A DNA stretch of 64,000 nucleotides. It comes from Streptomyces sp. SW4. GTDB lineage: Bacteria; Actinomycetota; Actinomycetes; Streptomycetales; Streptomycetaceae. A program made the position numbers and the translations under genes. The notes beneath the pieces are model-generated. The model saw nothing but the letters and a program-made list of their open reading frames with translations. It was not told the origin of the DNA and did no database searches. Location of the stretch: NCBI GenBank assembly GCA_003248315.1, contig QKWM01000004.1:5205001-5269000 (forward strand), read 5' to 3'. Each line of letters starts with the position of its first letter. Positions within the stretch are counted from its first letter, which is position 1. Of the stretch, positions 63,499-64,000 are shown piece after piece.

Positions 63499-64000
63499 AT
63501 GATTCGCGCTGTGATCTTCGACGTCGGCGAATGCCTCGTAGACGAAACCCGGGAATACGGCACCTGGGCAGACTGGCTCGGCATCCCACGCCACACCTTC
63601 GCCGCCATGTTCGGCGCCGTCATCGCCCAAGGCCGCGACTACCGCGAGACCTTCCAGGAATTCCGCCCAGGCTTCGACCTCTACGACGAACGGGAGAAGC
63701 GGGCGGCGGCCGGCCAGCCGGAGACGTTCGGCGAGGACGACCTCTACCCCGACGTCCGCGACGCCCTCGCCACGCTGCGCGCTGACGGGCTGTGGCTCGG
63801 CATCGCCGGCAACCAGACCGTGCGCGCCGGGAAGATCCTACGGGAGCTGTTCACCGAGGACGTCGACCTGATCGGCACCAGCGACGACTGGGGCGCCAGC
63901 AAGCCCGACCGCGCCTTCTTCGACCGCGTCGCCGAGGTCGTCCCCGCCGAGCCCGACGAGATGCTGTACGTCGGCGACCGCGTCGACAACGACATCCGCC
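63499..64000 (+). CDS. HAD-superfamily hydrolase (3' end outside window)
   Basis: ATG 63499; MIRAVIFDVGECLVDETREY carries motif I, although the second Asp of the usual DxD is replaced (DVGE). IAGNQTVRAGKILRELFTED is motif II, DDWGASKPDRAFFDRVAEVV has the motif III Lys, and MLYVGDRVDNDIR motif IV. Without the motif I acid pair, phosphatase activity is uncertain. A TACGCT box lies a few bases upstream. Either prophage cargo or the first host gene on this side. Confidence 0.7.
   Translation, partial: MIRAVIFDVGECLVDETREYGTWADWLGIPRHTFAAMFGAVIAQGRDYRETFQEFRPGFDLYDEREKRAAAGQPETFGEDDLYPDVRDALATLRADGLWLGIAGNQTVRAGKILRELFTEDVDLIGTSDDWGASKPDRAFFDRVAEVVPAEPDEMLYVGDRVDNDIR

Larger units (their letters stand above)
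8843..64000. mobile_element. Prophage (temperate siphovirus), right end not in window
   Basis: A continuous phage gene order runs from integrase at 8843-10209 to lysis genes at 62-63 kb: immunity region, replication and recombination genes, many small early genes, terminase, head, tail, amidase and holin. The left boundary is placed at the integrase 3' end because the next gene leftward looks like host DNA. No duplicated attachment core could be identified inside the window, so attR is probably beyond 64,000. No tRNA gene is visible at the left junction. Confidence 0.85.

Overview
The window is GC-rich actinobacterial DNA (frequent GTG starts, ATGA/GTGA gene overlaps, chaplin and WhiB genes), almost certainly from a Streptomyces chromosome. 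Bases 1 to about 8,840 are host sequence: the 3' part of an NsdB-like TPR regulator, a PAS/SpoIIE-type phosphatase-like protein, a Gfo/Idh/MocA oxidoreductase, a BaeRF3-type protein, a secreted TAP-like peptidase, a long sortase-anchored chaplin, a nucleoside deaminase and a small GlsB/YeaQ membrane protein. The NsdB-like and chaplin genes a few kb apart recall, from memory, the nsdB-chpB neighbourhood of S. coelicolor.

From about 8,843 to the right edge lies a temperate siphovirus prophage of at least 55 kb. Its left end carries a tyrosine integrase whose stop overlaps the start of the host GlsB gene, so attL should be close by; the right end is outside the window. Regions in order: (a) integrase, a minus-strand repressor and a divergent Cro-like gene around a repeat-rich operator (8.8-11.5 kb); (b) a tightly overlapping early operon with a RecB-like nuclease, a phiC31-Gp3-like protein, a DnaQ-like exonuclease, an Hjc-like resolvase and two regulators carrying degenerate HNH modules, one a WhiB protein (11.5-19.1 kb); (c) an IS21-family element with a third, zinc-ribbon gene, inserted four codons into a phage gene (19.1-22.2 kb); (d) a replication module with an initiator-like HTH gene containing phased iterons, a helicase-loader-like gene and a PP-loop protein (22.5-26.7 kb); (e) many tiny genes, a predicted structured RNA and minus-strand regulatory blocks (26.7-32.1 kb); (f) an operon of membrane proteins resembling actinobacterial plasmid spread genes, followed by phased TCTACCG repeats (32.2-35.6 kb); (g) more small genes and an RHH-type regulator with three palindromic operators (35.7-41 kb); (h) the late operon: terminase, portal, ClpP-type protease, HK97 capsid, connectors, tail tube, tail chaperones, tape measure, tail tip, amidase and holin (41.2-63 kb); (i) a minus-strand small gene and a HAD hydrolase running off the end.

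The most important caveat: in host, IS and phage genes alike, reading frames break about once per kilobase, and adding one C or G to a short homopolymer restores the frame nearly every time. This looks like sequencing or assembly error rather than gene decay. I therefore list full gene spans and give the break points. The -1 shift in the tail chaperones (52,642) is the one place where a genuine programmed frameshift is expected.
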